DNA from: Heterobasidion occidentale
Lineage: Eukaryota > Basidiomycota > Agaricomycetes > Russulales > Bondarzewiaceae
Length of the DNA stretch: 64,000 nt
Reading direction: 5' to 3'
Assembly (NCBI GenBank): GCA_039111635.1
Contig: JBCAQO010000004.1
Location: 1,240,001 to 1,304,000, forward strand
The translations under genes were made by a program, and so were the position numbers. Positions within the stretch are counted from its first letter, which is position 1. The number at the start of each line of letters is the position of its first letter. Shown here piece by piece: positions 36,273 through 47,411 of the stretch. The notes beneath the pieces are model-generated. The model saw only the letters and a program-made list of their open reading frames with translations. It had not been told where the DNA came from and made no database searches.

Positions 36273-37762
36273 CACTGCAAAAGGATTAAGGTCAAGGGAG
36301 AGTAGGGATATCAAGCTGCTGGTGGTACACAGTTATGAATGAACAAAGAGGATGTGACGCGATCGCCCTTATATGTGCGGCCGCTTTGACCAGCCACAGA
36401 CGCGTGCTGAGACGGCCACATTGCAGAGACACCAAACAAAGCCGCACAAGCGTGGCGTTGACGCCACGAAACGCGTCGTGATATGAACAAAAGAGATGAC
36501 GTGTTTATTGGCTTGGTGTAAGAATCGAGGTGGCGAACAGATGATGGGTGAAAATCAGTGCCCAACGAAAGGCAATTTTATGACGCGCGGGGACAGTACA
36601 AAGGGATGTATGAGCAGGGATTTATGCACCAAAATAAAGGTGGACTTACGCGGGCTATATCCGACACTCGAAAGAGACCAGAGGTGAATATCGGTGGCGC
36701 AAAAGCCAGAGCAAGCGAAAAAAGAAACAAAGGCATAAAGATACCAAATCTCAAATCTGGAGTTCGAGAGGGAAGCGCCAAAATGCCTAATTTTACCGAA
36801 TTGTTTCAAATGCGCGACTTCCAAGTGTGAAAATCAGACAGGAAGGAGGGTGAGGGGGGAAGGAAGGGAATAGAACAAAGGAATCAGAGGCGTATCTAAA
36901 CGTTTCGGACACGCGAGGAACGCGAGGCCAACGAGAGCGCGATCTGCGATTGGACCTCATGGTTTGTCCTGCCCTTGTTTGATAACTGATTCAGATCATA
37001 GACGTCATCGCGGGGTCAGCCCTTCGCGGGGTCAGTCTGACCTATTCATTCATGGGTACTCGCTCCAACGCAAACTTTCATTCAGACTACCAACCCTATC
37101 GATATTTTGATCGCATAGATCTCGGCAGTGCTCTCGCGCCGCGAAACGGAATCTCTGCGTTCCGTTGAATCGTCAACTGCTTCTGCACACGAACCGAGCG
37201 CACTCACAATTATGTATGTTGAAGCTTCCGATATAACATGGACGGGTAATAGCATCTGTTGTCATGTTGGGACTGACGCAACTCTTCTGGCACGAGACGA
37301 CGATCCAGTAGCATATCGGGATGTGAATAAGCATGTTCACCACAGCGACCTTGGTCTGATATGCTTCCGGTGCTGCACTGCTTGAAAGCAAGGGGTTTTA
37401 GCTTCGTGCGAGTCAGCTTCGGACCTATCTTTCGATTAGCATTACTACCTTTGGTAATCATCAGTATATGATCATACCCAGCTATGTTTCCATTTGGTCC
37501 AAGGAACCACCTGCAAGTTTCTTAGCGCCAAGCGCATTGCCCGTTCCCAGGCTAGGCAGCGTTAAAGACAGGGTATTGTGTGCTCTTCGCATTGGCACAG
37601 AATTTATGAGGCGTAGACAGGAAATTAGAGAAAGCGCAGAAAGTAGAGGCACACAGACGGCCAGTGCGTGAATGAGCTGATATGATTTGGCCTTAGTATT
37701 GTGACTGCATATGCAGGCTGACACGCATGTCAGACGCGAGTCACAGTCGCTGTTGAAAAAAC
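36273..37762. other. Upstream region of the CCCH gene, nothing else firm
   Basis: Purine-rich around 36830-36880. Several 60-90 codon frames on both strands overlap one another and lack domains. No repeat or RNA gene was found. Confidence 0.4.
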
Positions 37763-38006
37763 TTACGAGTTGTGAATCACATTGAGCTCATCTCCATATG
37801 GTGAAAACCCCGACTCGAAGAAGCTCAAATACAGTGTCCTACCTGTGAATTTGATACCGTAACATAATCCGTGACCAAAGGCATCAACAAGGTCAGGGTC
37901 AAGTTTGACTGTTTGCTGGCCAGAAAAAATAGCGAATCGCCTCTGAGGAAAATTGCGGTATGGAGGCGGCGTTGGCGTCGTCAACGCGGAGCAAGGACGA
38001 AATTCT
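37763..38006 (-). CDS. Coding-like exon beside the TIR element, gene fragment
   Basis: The minus strand reads TPPPYRNFPQRRFAIFSGQQ, then VKLDPDLVDAFGHGLCYGIK, then TGRTLYLSFFESGFSPYGDE, then LNVIHNS. It is followed by a perfect-looking GTAAGT donor at about 37766. It has no ATG of its own, and the upstream frame closes close to the edge of the element at 38009-38639. It may be an internal exon of a gene whose 5' part is disrupted, or a relic. I do not recognise the family, and downstream exons could not be placed. Confidence 0.35.
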
Positions 38007-38008
38007 TA

Positions 38009-38042
38009 CAGGACCCCCGGCAATCCCGCTAGAGGTATGTTT
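38009..38042 (+). repeat. Left terminal inverted repeat
   Basis: Pairs with 38607-38639 in reverse complement, with one mismatch and one single-base indel. Confidence 0.85.
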
Positions 38043-38606
38043 TTCCCACGGTAGTGGGGCGGCGCTACGCGCCGCCGCTCTGAAAATTTCCGGTAGTTTT
38101 GGGGCCCATTTTTGGACTATAGGTCTATGCTTTTTCCCGGTAGTTTTGCCTGTTTGGGTAAGGTATGATACGGTTCCGGTAGTCAGGGTCTGGTTCGAAC
38201 AAAAATATATTCTATATTTAGAGTGATTTTAGCGAAGATTCTGCACAAAGGAATTTGCCTTGACTTGACGGTCGTAACCATAGCCATTTCACTACAAGGC
38301 TATGTACTACAAAGCCTTGAAGGAAAAGAGCGGGAGCATCGAGAGCGCCGTCAAAGAGATCGGAACTCGGTATCGTAAAGTAGTGGAATCTGCACAAGAC
38401 ATGGACTAGTTTGTTGTATGCACTTCGTGATAGGTTTAACTCATCCCTGACATGTATTGGATTGCCGCGCGAATTTTTTTCGATTTTTGGAGGTCTGATA
38501 ATGTCTCCGGTAGTGGGAGGGCCTGTACTCAAGGTCTGATTAATTCCCGGTAGTCAAAGAGGGCTGCAGGCCCCGAAAAAAGTCCGGTAGTTTACCCCTT
38601 TTCGCC

Positions 38607-38639
38607 AAACATACCTCTGGCGGGATTGCCGGGGGTCCG
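38607..38639 (-). repeat. Right terminal inverted repeat
   Basis: Reverse complement of the left end. The tip reads CGGACCCCC where the left end has CAGGACCCCC. Confidence 0.85.
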
Positions 38640-38641
38640 TA

Positions 38642-39132
38642 AGAAGCCTCTTCGGCTGTTCATTGCGAATTGATGACAAATGAGGAGGACCTCTGGGAAA
38701 ATCCAGCTGCTTACGATCTCCCAATTTGTCCAATCAGCTCCGGCAGACCTAACCCAGAACCAGGGCTTCATTTGTGGCTGGCGACAGTCGGGCCGAGGCC
38801 GAGGGCGGACTCGCTCACACTCGTTGGACAATCACTGACCACTGTTTCCCCGCGTATTTTTAACACCCCCGTGGACGTGGATGCCAATGACAGCGTGAAG
38901 ACGATACTAACGGCAGGAATGCCCGGCACCGTTGCTGCCAAAGGTCTGAGAGTTATTCATGTCACACCGACGCTGGTCTTGTCTGCATGCGAGAAGGCTC
39001 CTCTCCCACTTCTTTGTTATAGTGGACAGTGAGTGGCATGGTGGCAAACAAGTGTCATGCAGGTGGCCCAGGCTTTCTAAGTAAGTGTTTTGACCCATAC
39101 ACCTTTCTGTACAAGCCCATCCACTGACCTAC
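38642..39132. other. 5' region of the FunK1 gene
   Basis: A 121-codon + frame at 38670-39032 is open but does not resemble FunK1 N-termini. It could contribute upstream exons, but I could not find a frame-keeping link. Confidence 0.35.
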
Positions 39133-41254
39133 AGGAGATTCAAGCCTGCAAAACATCTCACGACGAAACTCAAAACACCATACCCGCTATTCAGCAGCTG
39201 TTGGTAACTGAAAAGATGGTTGGCAACTTCCTCGGGCCCATGCCCGTCAAAGACTTCTTGACAGAGTTCATGCCTTGCACCTCGAGCATTCCAAAGATGG
39301 GTGTCAAGAGGCTTCAGGTCGAATCGATATCCAAAGGTAACCGATTCGAGCCAGACTTCGTATATATTCCTCATCTTCATTGCCACCAGCCGTGCTCTGA
39401 CCAATGCATTTGCGTTGTAGATAGCGGCCGTGAACAGGGCCAGGCTGTGCCCCCGGTTTGTCCTCGTCGACACGACCGACAAAAACGACGACGATCCTTC
39501 AAAACGCTATCCAACTATATCCGTTTACAAGAGACCTTACGGAGGCTCGCGCAAGGCAGACTTCCGCCTTGTTGACCTTCACATCGTGCGCAAAAAAGTG
39601 GTAGAAGACCCGTTCATAGACCCATTACCGTCAACCTCTCGTCGCGAACACAAGTTTGAGAATACTTGTGACCGGCGTGCCATCAAGACTCGACGGCACA
39701 TCGTTGCTTACACGAATCGCCAGTTCTCGTTGCAAAATCGATGCTTTGCGTTCTCGGTCCTCTTCCTCGACCAGTTTGTCCGCTTTATCCGATGGGATCG
39801 CGCAGGGGCTGTTGTGACTGAGCGTTTTGACTGGAGACAAGATCCGAAGACCCTGGCGACATTTTTGTGGCATTTCAGTCAGCTCTCCGACTCGGAGCGG
39901 GGACACGACACGTCTGTGTTGAAGCCTACCCTTGAAGAGATCGAGCGAACCAAAAAGAAATTGGACGAGCGTGCAAAGGCTTTGGCGCGAGCAAAGGGTG
40001 AAGACGAGGATTATGCACGCGAGCGATACTCAACCAATGACTCTTTTTGGAAGCTCTGTGTAGTGGACGATGATCCCGACGTTGAGGACGACAAGCGGAC
40101 ACAGTATTTCGTCGCGTCAGCACCTCAATGGCAGAGTAAAGAATTAATTGGACGGGGAACCAGGGGCTACGAGGCGCTGGATCTGCAGACCGGCGAACTT
40201 GTCTACCTGAAGGACATCTGGCGGTACGAGACAGCTGGGCTAGAGAAAGAAGGCGACACGTACCGATTGCTTCGTAAAAACAAGGTCTCGCGGATACCTC
40301 GTCTTGTTTGCGCAGGCGACGTGGAGAATCAGACATCATGCACACGTGAGTTTGAGGACGAGGAGTGGTGTTGTGGAAGGCCGAGGCCGATGCGACACCG
40401 CCATTATCGATTGGTGCTCAAGGACCTCGGGCGCCCATTGTCAGAATTCAATTCGACTAGACAGCTCTGTCAGGCTGTTTTACACGCGGTGATCGGTATG
40501 CAAACATCATTTTCTTGACAGCTGTCTGAGCTGCACGCTGATCTGTCCTCTTGAACTATGTTGCAGCTCACAAAGAGGCCTACGAGGCCGGTGTACTGCA
40601 TAAAGACATCAGCGAGGGCAATATCTTGATTACGGACGAAGGAGATGGTCTTCTGATTGATTGGGAGTTGTCAACGAGACTCGATGATGAGGAGTCTGAC
40701 ACTGACGTCCAGACAGGCAGAGTGGTATGTTACCTCATTCCTGACTACAAGTTTCTGTATCTCAAGAAGAATGTTTCAAGGGAACGTGGCAGTTCCTCTC
40801 GGCCGCTTTACTCATGGACCCCGGGAAAGAACATGAACTACAAGACGACCTCGAGTCCTTTTTCTATATCATCCTCCACCTAAGCATTTGCTACCAACGC
40901 AACGACATCATACGCACCGGCTTGGTTCAAAGATTCTTCGATGAGCTCGTCACGGGCGATGACGGCCGCGAGTATGGTGGAACCGCAAAAAGGGACTACC
41001 TCGTCACTAAGAACTTTCACTTTTTCGGCGAGGAGAACCTTCGTGAATTCCTCAGCGGCGTGCACGTTGACCTTATCCAGGGCCTTCGGGTGTTGTTCCT
41101 TCCGATTTACATTGATCAGGACCCGTGCGAACCTGTCGCTGTCGCCGGAGTCCTTGAATCTTCGGACCACTTCATACAGATCATCCAAGACCAATTGGAC
41201 AAAGAAGACCAATGGAAAGTTGGTGATAAGAGCTTCGACATGCGCGTAGACTAG
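39133..41254 (+). CDS. FunK1-type fungal protein kinase
   Basis: This is a divergent serine/threonine-kinase-like protein of the FunK1 family, expanded in mushroom-forming fungi. A CTACAG acceptor at 39132 opens EIQACKTSHDETQ; the first ATG in frame is at 39216 (MVGNFLGPMPVKDFLTEFMP). The start probably lies in an unfound upstream exon. A phase-0 intron near 39358-39421 leads to ARLCPRFVLVDTTDKNDDD. Then come VVTERFDWRQDP and the N-lobe LIGRGTRGYEALDLQTGELV. After an intron, the catalytic loop is HKDISEGNILI and the metal-binding DWELS replaces DFG. Another intron precedes GTWQFLSAALLMDPGKEHEL and DDLESFFYIILHLSICY, the usual FunK1 activation segment. The stop is at 41254. The HKD Asp and the loop Asn are kept, so activity is possible. 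The substrate is unknown. Confidence 0.9.
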
Positions 41255-41843
41255 TAGTTGGTTCTAAAGCTCACTAGCCCGTGTAGTGGTGAAGGGGTTG
41301 AGACTTTGAGCGTACGTGGCTGTAGCCAGCGTCATGCAGAGCAATGATCGCCATCTGGATTCTTCGGGACCTCTTATTTATTATCCTACAGAGTACTTAA
41401 TACTTGCTAGACTATGATACCATTCAAACCTTCTCGTCATGACCATGTCGTCGCCAAATCACAGAGTGGCAGGGAAAGTAGGGTCCTCACCAACAAATGC
41501 CGACACAGGATCGCGACCAGAGACTGAAAGCTCCACGAATGTCTGTGCATGAAAACTGTTGACAGACAAAGCGACAGTGTACAAGCGAAACCGTCGCCTC
41601 AAGACTCTCCTTCACCCTCTTACAATGTCCTGGGGTAAGCTACTTGACGTAAGAAGCACTAAGTATGTAGAAGAAGACATAGGTGAACACGGGCGAATAT
41701 CGGATCTGGACTCATTTCACCATAGAAATCGCAGACGACTAGTTTAGAAAATATGAATGTTCGCCAACCAAAAAGCTTGAAGATGTCCATATATAGCATC
41801 CTCTGTGGTGCAGCCCTAGAGTACCTGAAATACAAAACCCTGT
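41255..41843. other. Intergenic between FunK1 and the Ser-rich protein
   Basis: Convergent 3' ends. Additional downstream exons of the minus-strand gene may lie at 41660-41800, where KLFGWRTFIFSK is open, but this is not supported enough to call. Confidence 0.35.
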
Positions 41844-44563
41844 TCAGTACCCCATCCTCAGGGCGTGCGAAGTATATTGAGAGCAGATACATACCACCAA
41901 TGTGTGCCTTGGTATACCATCGGTGTCCAGAAGATCCGGCGTAAAAGAACGTGGAGCCTGTACCACGGGTAGTTCGTACGCTTCAGCTGATACCAAAGCC
42001 GCGTAGAATGGTGGCCAATCCCTCAATGTCGAGCTCTCTCCATCCCTGTCCATATGGTGCAATTCATTCCTAGGTAGCAGAGGCAAGCGTAAACGTGACT
42101 GATCGCGGCCAAGTGCTGTATGTTTTATCCGTTTTGCTCTACCCTGCTTTGCCTTACCCTTCTTGGAGTGTTTCCTGGCGTTATCGTTCCTGGCATCGGC
42201 ATTGTGATGAATCCTCGGCCCGTCGCCTTCAGTACATTTTTGAGGCATCTGTGATGGTACCAATGCCCCATATGAGACAGATCTATACGGACGTTCAGTC
42301 GGCCAAAGTGTTCTCCCAGTGCCTAAGCGCTCCGAGAGGTGCTGAGAATGGTGAACTGGTCTGACAACATGATGCTTGGGCGTGATGGGGGAGGCCGATG
42401 AGACGGACGATGTGCTGAGATCGGTGACGGTACTAAGACTTCCGAGCGCGAGGGCTGTGAGGAATGGCGACATATCCTCTGTAAGACTCGACAGATGTAT
42501 GTCAAGGGTCAGAGGTGACAGCATGTCGAACGTAGCTTTCGGCGTAGTTTGGAATCTCGAGGACGGGCTATGAGACCATATGTCAGGTTGACCATCCTGG
42601 AAGCTGGTGGGGCTATCCTCCCGATGAGCACCCGTCAGGTCATGGGTATTGAGTGTAGGAGATCTTTCGAATAGGTCAAGGGTTGAAGGTGAGTCGACAG
42701 GTTGTAAGTCAACGATGGCGACATGGAGCTCTACATCACTTGAATTCGGGCTATTTAATCCAGACCGGTTCGAGTACGAATCACGGAGAGAAGTCTTAGA
42801 GCGTCGAGAAGGATGTGACAAAGATGAACGAGATGTGGGGCGAGATTTCTGCGGAGATGAATGAGGAATAGGATCATCAGGCTGAACGTCGAGAGTCGGA
42901 TCCATATTAGACTGGTTTGAAGAGCTCTTGTGGCCCACAGATGGAGCAGTCAAGGCTCTTGTAGTCGGCACTGAACCGTCAACTATGCCGCTATCTGCAA
43001 GTTCTGGGCTCCTTGTTGGGTCAGATGATGAAATTGCCTCGAACTGCTCTGATAGCACAACTCTCGATGATGCGGTCGACATCGAGCCAAGAGATGCTTT
43101 GTCGACCTCGTCGAAAGAGAGAGAACTACGTCTGTTGCCTATCTCATGCGTGTTCTGTAATTCCTCGCCATCAGACGAATGAGACGATGTCAGATTATGC
43201 GGGGTGGCTGCGTTTTGGAAGGAGTGCATCGGATGTGGTTGTATCGGAGATGAGAAGTGGTCAGAAGGATCAGAAGGGATAACGCCCATCTGACTGCCAG
43301 GTCTTTCGTAGTCATTGTCTTCGTCAGAATCGTCGAAACTGAAGAACATGTCGTCCACATTGGCAATATCCTCGCCTTGTCCTGATAATTCCGGGCGTTG
43401 ATTGGGCACTCGAGCTAGATATGACTTGCGTAAGAGTAAAAGAGAATAGAGAGCAGCTGAAAAGCTCACTGGCCGATACAACGTTGCTGATGTCTGGGAA
43501 TATAGCTCCAAGTCCAGGACGAGAAGTATGAGCGCGGACAGGAGGTTTGATGACCCGCAGAAGAGAACTAGTAATGGCGCGGAGCATCTCTCTCTCTTTC
43601 TCTGTCTCGCAGATTCTGAACACGGAGTAAGCGTCAGAACAGTTGAATGTAAAACCAAATATGAAAGCTAACACATCTATCTCATCGATATGACAAACTA
43701 TAAGTTGACTGTGAACCTTATGCGATGAGATAAACATGGCAAGCTCTTCGACCGAAAGTTCGTCATCGGGAAAAGTCTCCAGTACATAATCCTTGAGCTC
43801 TGTTGGAGTCCAGCGCTCCCATCCATTCAAGGCCTGTGATTCAGGTTTAGCATGAAAGCGGCCTATTGGAACATGTTTGATGCACACATATACACACCTT
43901 GCTAGAGGACATTGGAGATAAGGGATCTTTCGGACTCACAGGAGCAGTGCTAGGAATTGTGTCGGGTGGAGTAACAGGCGAAAGGAGTGATTTTGTTCCA
44001 GGGGACGTTGACGCGTGGTGCATAGAATGTGAGCCGGAACTCAAGCTCTCGATGTCACTCCAGGCCCCCGGGAACGCTCTTGATTTTTCCACTAAGCCGC
44101 AAATTAAGCAAAGTCGCTGTCAACTTGTTGTGTCGCAGATGGATGATATTCAATGCTTACTGTGCAACCTTGTCCTGACGTATCCAACGGTATATCGCGG
44201 TCAAAATAGCGAGCACCAGGTAATGAAGTCGAAAAACACGCCACAAGGAAGAATACACGTATGGTGAGATATCAGAATTGAGGAGTGCACAAGCGTCCTG
44301 AAAGGATTCGCAGACATGAGGCCGACGATCCACATTCGAGTGTAAAAAGACCCTAAGAGAAGCATAAAATCCCATTTCAGCAACGACACGACGTCAAACA
44401 AAAGGGAACGCGCACGAAAGCAAGTGTAATTTACCCCACAGAAACAGTCATCAGAAGCACAAGAATACCAGCAAGTTGACATGAGACGGCCCATGTGCCG
44501 AGCACCATAGTCACCTAGGATACAGAGAGCAAAGACACTTCCCGTAACAGTGAAAGTTCGCAT
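41844..44563 (-). CDS. Predicted membrane-anchored protein with long Ser-rich tail, unknown function
   Basis: I do not recognise the family. The N-terminal exons read VTMVLGTWAVSCQLAGILVL, a clear hydrophobic helix, then FYTRMWIVGLMSANPFRTLV and SSILISHHT. A phase-1 intron at about 44265-44095 joins LEKSRAFPGAWSDIESLSSG and a Ser/Pro stretch. The next exon has a compact part, LNGWERWTPTELKDYVLETF, then DDELSVEELAMFISSHKV. After an intron comes DAYSVFRICETEKEREMLRA and ITSSLLRVIKPP. The last exon, about 500 codons, is low-complexity Ser/Thr/Pro with acidic DMFFSFDDSDEDNDYE and basic KKGKAKQGRAKRIKH patches. The start near 44563 is uncertain because the first link to the helix needs an unseen donor. 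A receptor-like or scaffold role would be a guess. Confidence 0.55.
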
Positions 44564-44676
44564 GAATGTTCACGCGAGGCAAGCTCGTGATGAACCCACC
44601 GCAAAAGCTAAACCATCCACGCGGTATTCTAGATCTATGCGTACTGATACGGCTAGCTGATATAGTCTACAAGGGG

Positions 44677-45962
44677 TTAGAGACCTTTGATGAAATCCAC
44701 CACCATCTTCTTGAATTCATTCGGTCTGCGAAACGGGTCAGGACAGCTATCGCCATTTGGGGATTCGATAACCTACCTCTCTGCATGAACTGGGTGCGAG
44801 GGGGTGATCAGAAACGTCAAAAACTGTGGAGAAGTAAGGGACGTACCCCAGTGGCCCGCGTCCAATGTTTCAAGTGACATATTCGGGAAGAATTGCTTCG
44901 CCAGAGGTATATTACGATCATTGATATACTTACTCCTAGTTCCCTTGATGAACAAAGTTTTTCCGTTCCATTTTGTCTCTCCAGGTTCATAAGGGAACGA
45001 GCCAAGATTGGGGATAGAAGGGCCAACAATATTTAGGGGAATGCGAAACTTCATCGGAGTCGAATGCGCATCGAGGTTGGTAAGAAGGAAGGCGCGAGTC
45101 ATGGGGTCCTAGCATATGATGAGATCATGGAACATTAGAGCAGCCGAACACAGAAAGAAGGAGGATGTCCGCACAGGTTCGTATGGCGTGAGGAGATCCT
45201 GCGCCTCTTTACGGGTCACCGCTGCCTTCTCCTCGATTTCCCGCATGGCAGTTATGTAACCTTGGAACTCTTTCGAGAGTGCACCACGCGAGGGCGCGAT
45301 ATCAGCGACAATGAGGTGCAATAGCAGGTTGGACGAAAGTATCGAAGAAAGTGCAAGCGACATCGCTACCTTGCCACCCCTGTACGCGAGCCACATTCAT
45401 CTAGATCAAATCAGATGCCTCTCTCATCAAGAGGTGGAGGCTTACATCGAATGTCCAAGCAGTGAGATGTTGGAAAGAGAATGGTTCTCGCAGAAGTGCA
45501 GAACATCCAAAGCCATAGCTTCATATGACATGGGTTCAGCGTGTGGCGAGGTTCCATGGTTTCGTAGGTCCTTCGTAAAATAGGCTCATGTTGATTTCGA
45601 TCGAAGGATTCAAGTCTGACTCACAAGTGCATAAACCGGACGCTGCAGGTCCCTAGCAAACGCCTTCGACAGCGAAAGCCAGTTCCGTTTCGTCCCACTG
45701 ATCGCGTCATTGTCTAAGGTTTCACTTATGAAGGGGTTAAGGAGGCGTACAAGAGTCCGTGAAGAATAACTAAAGGCCCGTACGCCTTATTACTGTCTGG
45801 GGCACGTTGGAGATCATAATGGAGATCGACCGGTGTCAATCGTGTCGAGAAAAGTCCTGTTTTATCTCAATTAGAGAACTGGCAATAAATTGAAAGGATC
45901 GCTTGACTTTTGGGACCATCCTTAGCTCTAACCAGCGAATGTCGAAGAAAGGATTCAAACAT
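44677..45962 (-). CDS. Alpha/beta hydrolase of the ABHD11/Eat1/Imo32 group
   Basis: This is a predicted mitochondrial alpha/beta hydrolase. The best first exon is MFESFLRHSLVRAKDG, basic and without acids at the start, like a targeting peptide; its intron donor (GTCCCA) is unusual. Then come LFSTRLTPVDLHYDLQ and the oxyanion loop LVILHGLFGTKRNWLSLSKA. After further introns come FARDLQRPVYALDLRNHGTS, HFCENHSLSNISLLGHSMGG with the nucleophile Ser, and VADIAPSRGALSKEFQGYI. The cap and C-terminal part read FLLTNLDAHSTPMKFRIPL, TLFIKGTRSKYINDRNIPL and FPNMSLETLDAGHW with the catalytic His. The end, VHAERPNEFKKMVVDFIKGL, is assembled from two tiny exons and stops at 44677. Yeast relatives include ethanol acetyltransferase Eat1, but lipase or esterase activity is equally possible. 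Confidence 0.88.
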
Positions 45963-46085
45963 AACCGGCTGTGAACGTTCGAACGCTTAAGCGCTTAAGC
46001 TGAAGCACGAGGACATCGGGATTTGCCGGGCGTTGAGATTAGGCGCGCCAGGTTCGAAGTGGCTGTACGCCTACCCTAAACATAG

Positions 46086-47411
46086 GGTGTGAAAACTTTT
46101 CTAGTTCTTTTCTTGCTTGCTGTCTCTACCACCATCGACGCATGTCCCCCCAATGTCAACTTTTCTCGATGTTTTCCAAATGCTTGTAATGGGATGACGG
46201 TGAGTCCTTCATCTTTTGTTGTAACTTCATGTATCCACCCGACACGATGAAAACCAATCGTTTATCCCGAGCACTGCCGTACTACCTAAATGGCTTTACG
46301 ATGATATGGAAATGTCATAGTTACACTGATCGGTTTTCTTATCCTTCTTGAGAGGCCTTCGACGTCTTACTGACATTCACACTACTCATAGGCATTTTTT
46401 CTCGCCGCTATCTTTTTTTGAGAGCGGGTTGGACGACGGTCGTCTCTCAGTGGTGAGTTAATCGTCTTTAAAATTTATTCGTATCTTCATCACAAGATGA
46501 TTCAACATCATTCAAACTAGAGTATCTGAGGGTCATTGAATGCCCGATGCTTTATAATACTGTCAATCCACTGATTTCTTTTCATCTTCATCCCCCTCAC
46601 CCCTTTGCGCTCGCTCATAAAGCTTTACATATACAGATAATTATACTCAATCCGCCTTATGGACTGGCGCTACCAATTGCTATCGCAATGTATCCGATGA
46701 TGGTGAGTGTCACGTCCGTTTGGTTCTAATGATGCAATATATGGAGTTACCGCCTGACTCCCCATTACGCGTGGTGGATTGTGACGATAAATCCAAGGCT
46801 GTTATTTTTTAACTCTGAAACATATCATTGTTCTTGATTTTTGACCAGTTCGCTGATGTTCTGCTTAAGCAGGTTGAACATGTTCGGCAGTATGGTCACA
46901 GTCCTTGACGTCGCCTCTCATGCAGCTATCATCGCTCTCCCCGCGGCTTCCGATCGTGAGTACAATCTTCTCATTGCGTGGTCTTTGCTTCAAACTGCAT
47001 GATGTTTTTATCACGACGGTCTTCGTACCATTACTGCCGAAAATGCCCGCCACAGCTCAAATCTTCGGGCAACCCCTTCTGATCTTCCTCTCGTTTCCAT
47101 ATGTCCTTCTCGAACATCGCTGACCTATCTCAGTAGTGTCGTATACTACCGCTGCTGTCGATGACTTGGTCAACGTTGATGGTGAGTGCTCATCGCTGTC
47201 TCGGCCCACATTTTGTGATGAACAAACGCAAAAAATAATCAACTAGAAGCTGTTGCTTAGCTTTGGCGAAGATTAGATTTCTATATACTGATTTGTTCCT
47301 CATTCTTCTTGAGATTTGCCTGGCTGACTATTTTCTTCAGTTGTTGGCACCTCCAGTCCCGACTGTGTTTGTTTGGCTGTCGTTACTGTAGTAGGGACAT
47401 GTTGTATGTAG
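46086..47411 (+). CDS. Candidate small secreted protein gene with six short exons
   Basis: I do not recognise this protein. Six exons (46086-46199, 46425-46452, 46637-46702, 46902-46955, 47134-47181, 47341-47411) total 381 nt and give one frame of 126 residues. Every donor is GTGAGT or GTGAGY-like. All junctions but the first are phase 1. The first exon reads GVKTFLVLFLLAVSTTIDAC, a signal-peptide shape, then PPNVNFSRCFPNACNG. Later parts are SALWTGATNCYRNVSDD, VLDVASHAAIIALPAASD and VSYTTAAVDDLVNVD. The end is SSPDCVCLAVVTVVGTCCM. Eight or more cysteines suggest a secreted, disulfide-bonded protein. No ATG precedes the leader in frame, so either a tiny first exon is missing or the gene is dead. 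The second exon's acceptor (GAGAG) is the weakest step. Confidence 0.38.

Larger units (their letters stand above)
38009..38639. mobile_element. 631-bp non-autonomous element with 32-bp TIRs and clustered CGGTAGT repeats
   Basis: The two ends are inverted copies of one another: GGACCCCCGGCAATCCCGC, one T/C difference, then AGAGGTATGTTT, after a one-base indel at the very tip. TA flanks each end (38007-38008 and 38640-38641), as expected for a Tc1/mariner-like target duplication. Joining the flanks recreates the palindrome TTCTTAAGAA. Seven copies of CGGTAGT, all on +, cluster near the ends at 38049, 38091, 38138, 38177, 38508, 38548 and 38585. A perfect 8-bp hairpin, GGCGGCGC-TAC-GCGCCGCC, lies at 38058-38076. 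No transposase is encoded; a 104-codon minus frame at 38218-38532 has no domain I know. The superfamily is therefore an inference from the TA site only. Confidence 0.8.
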
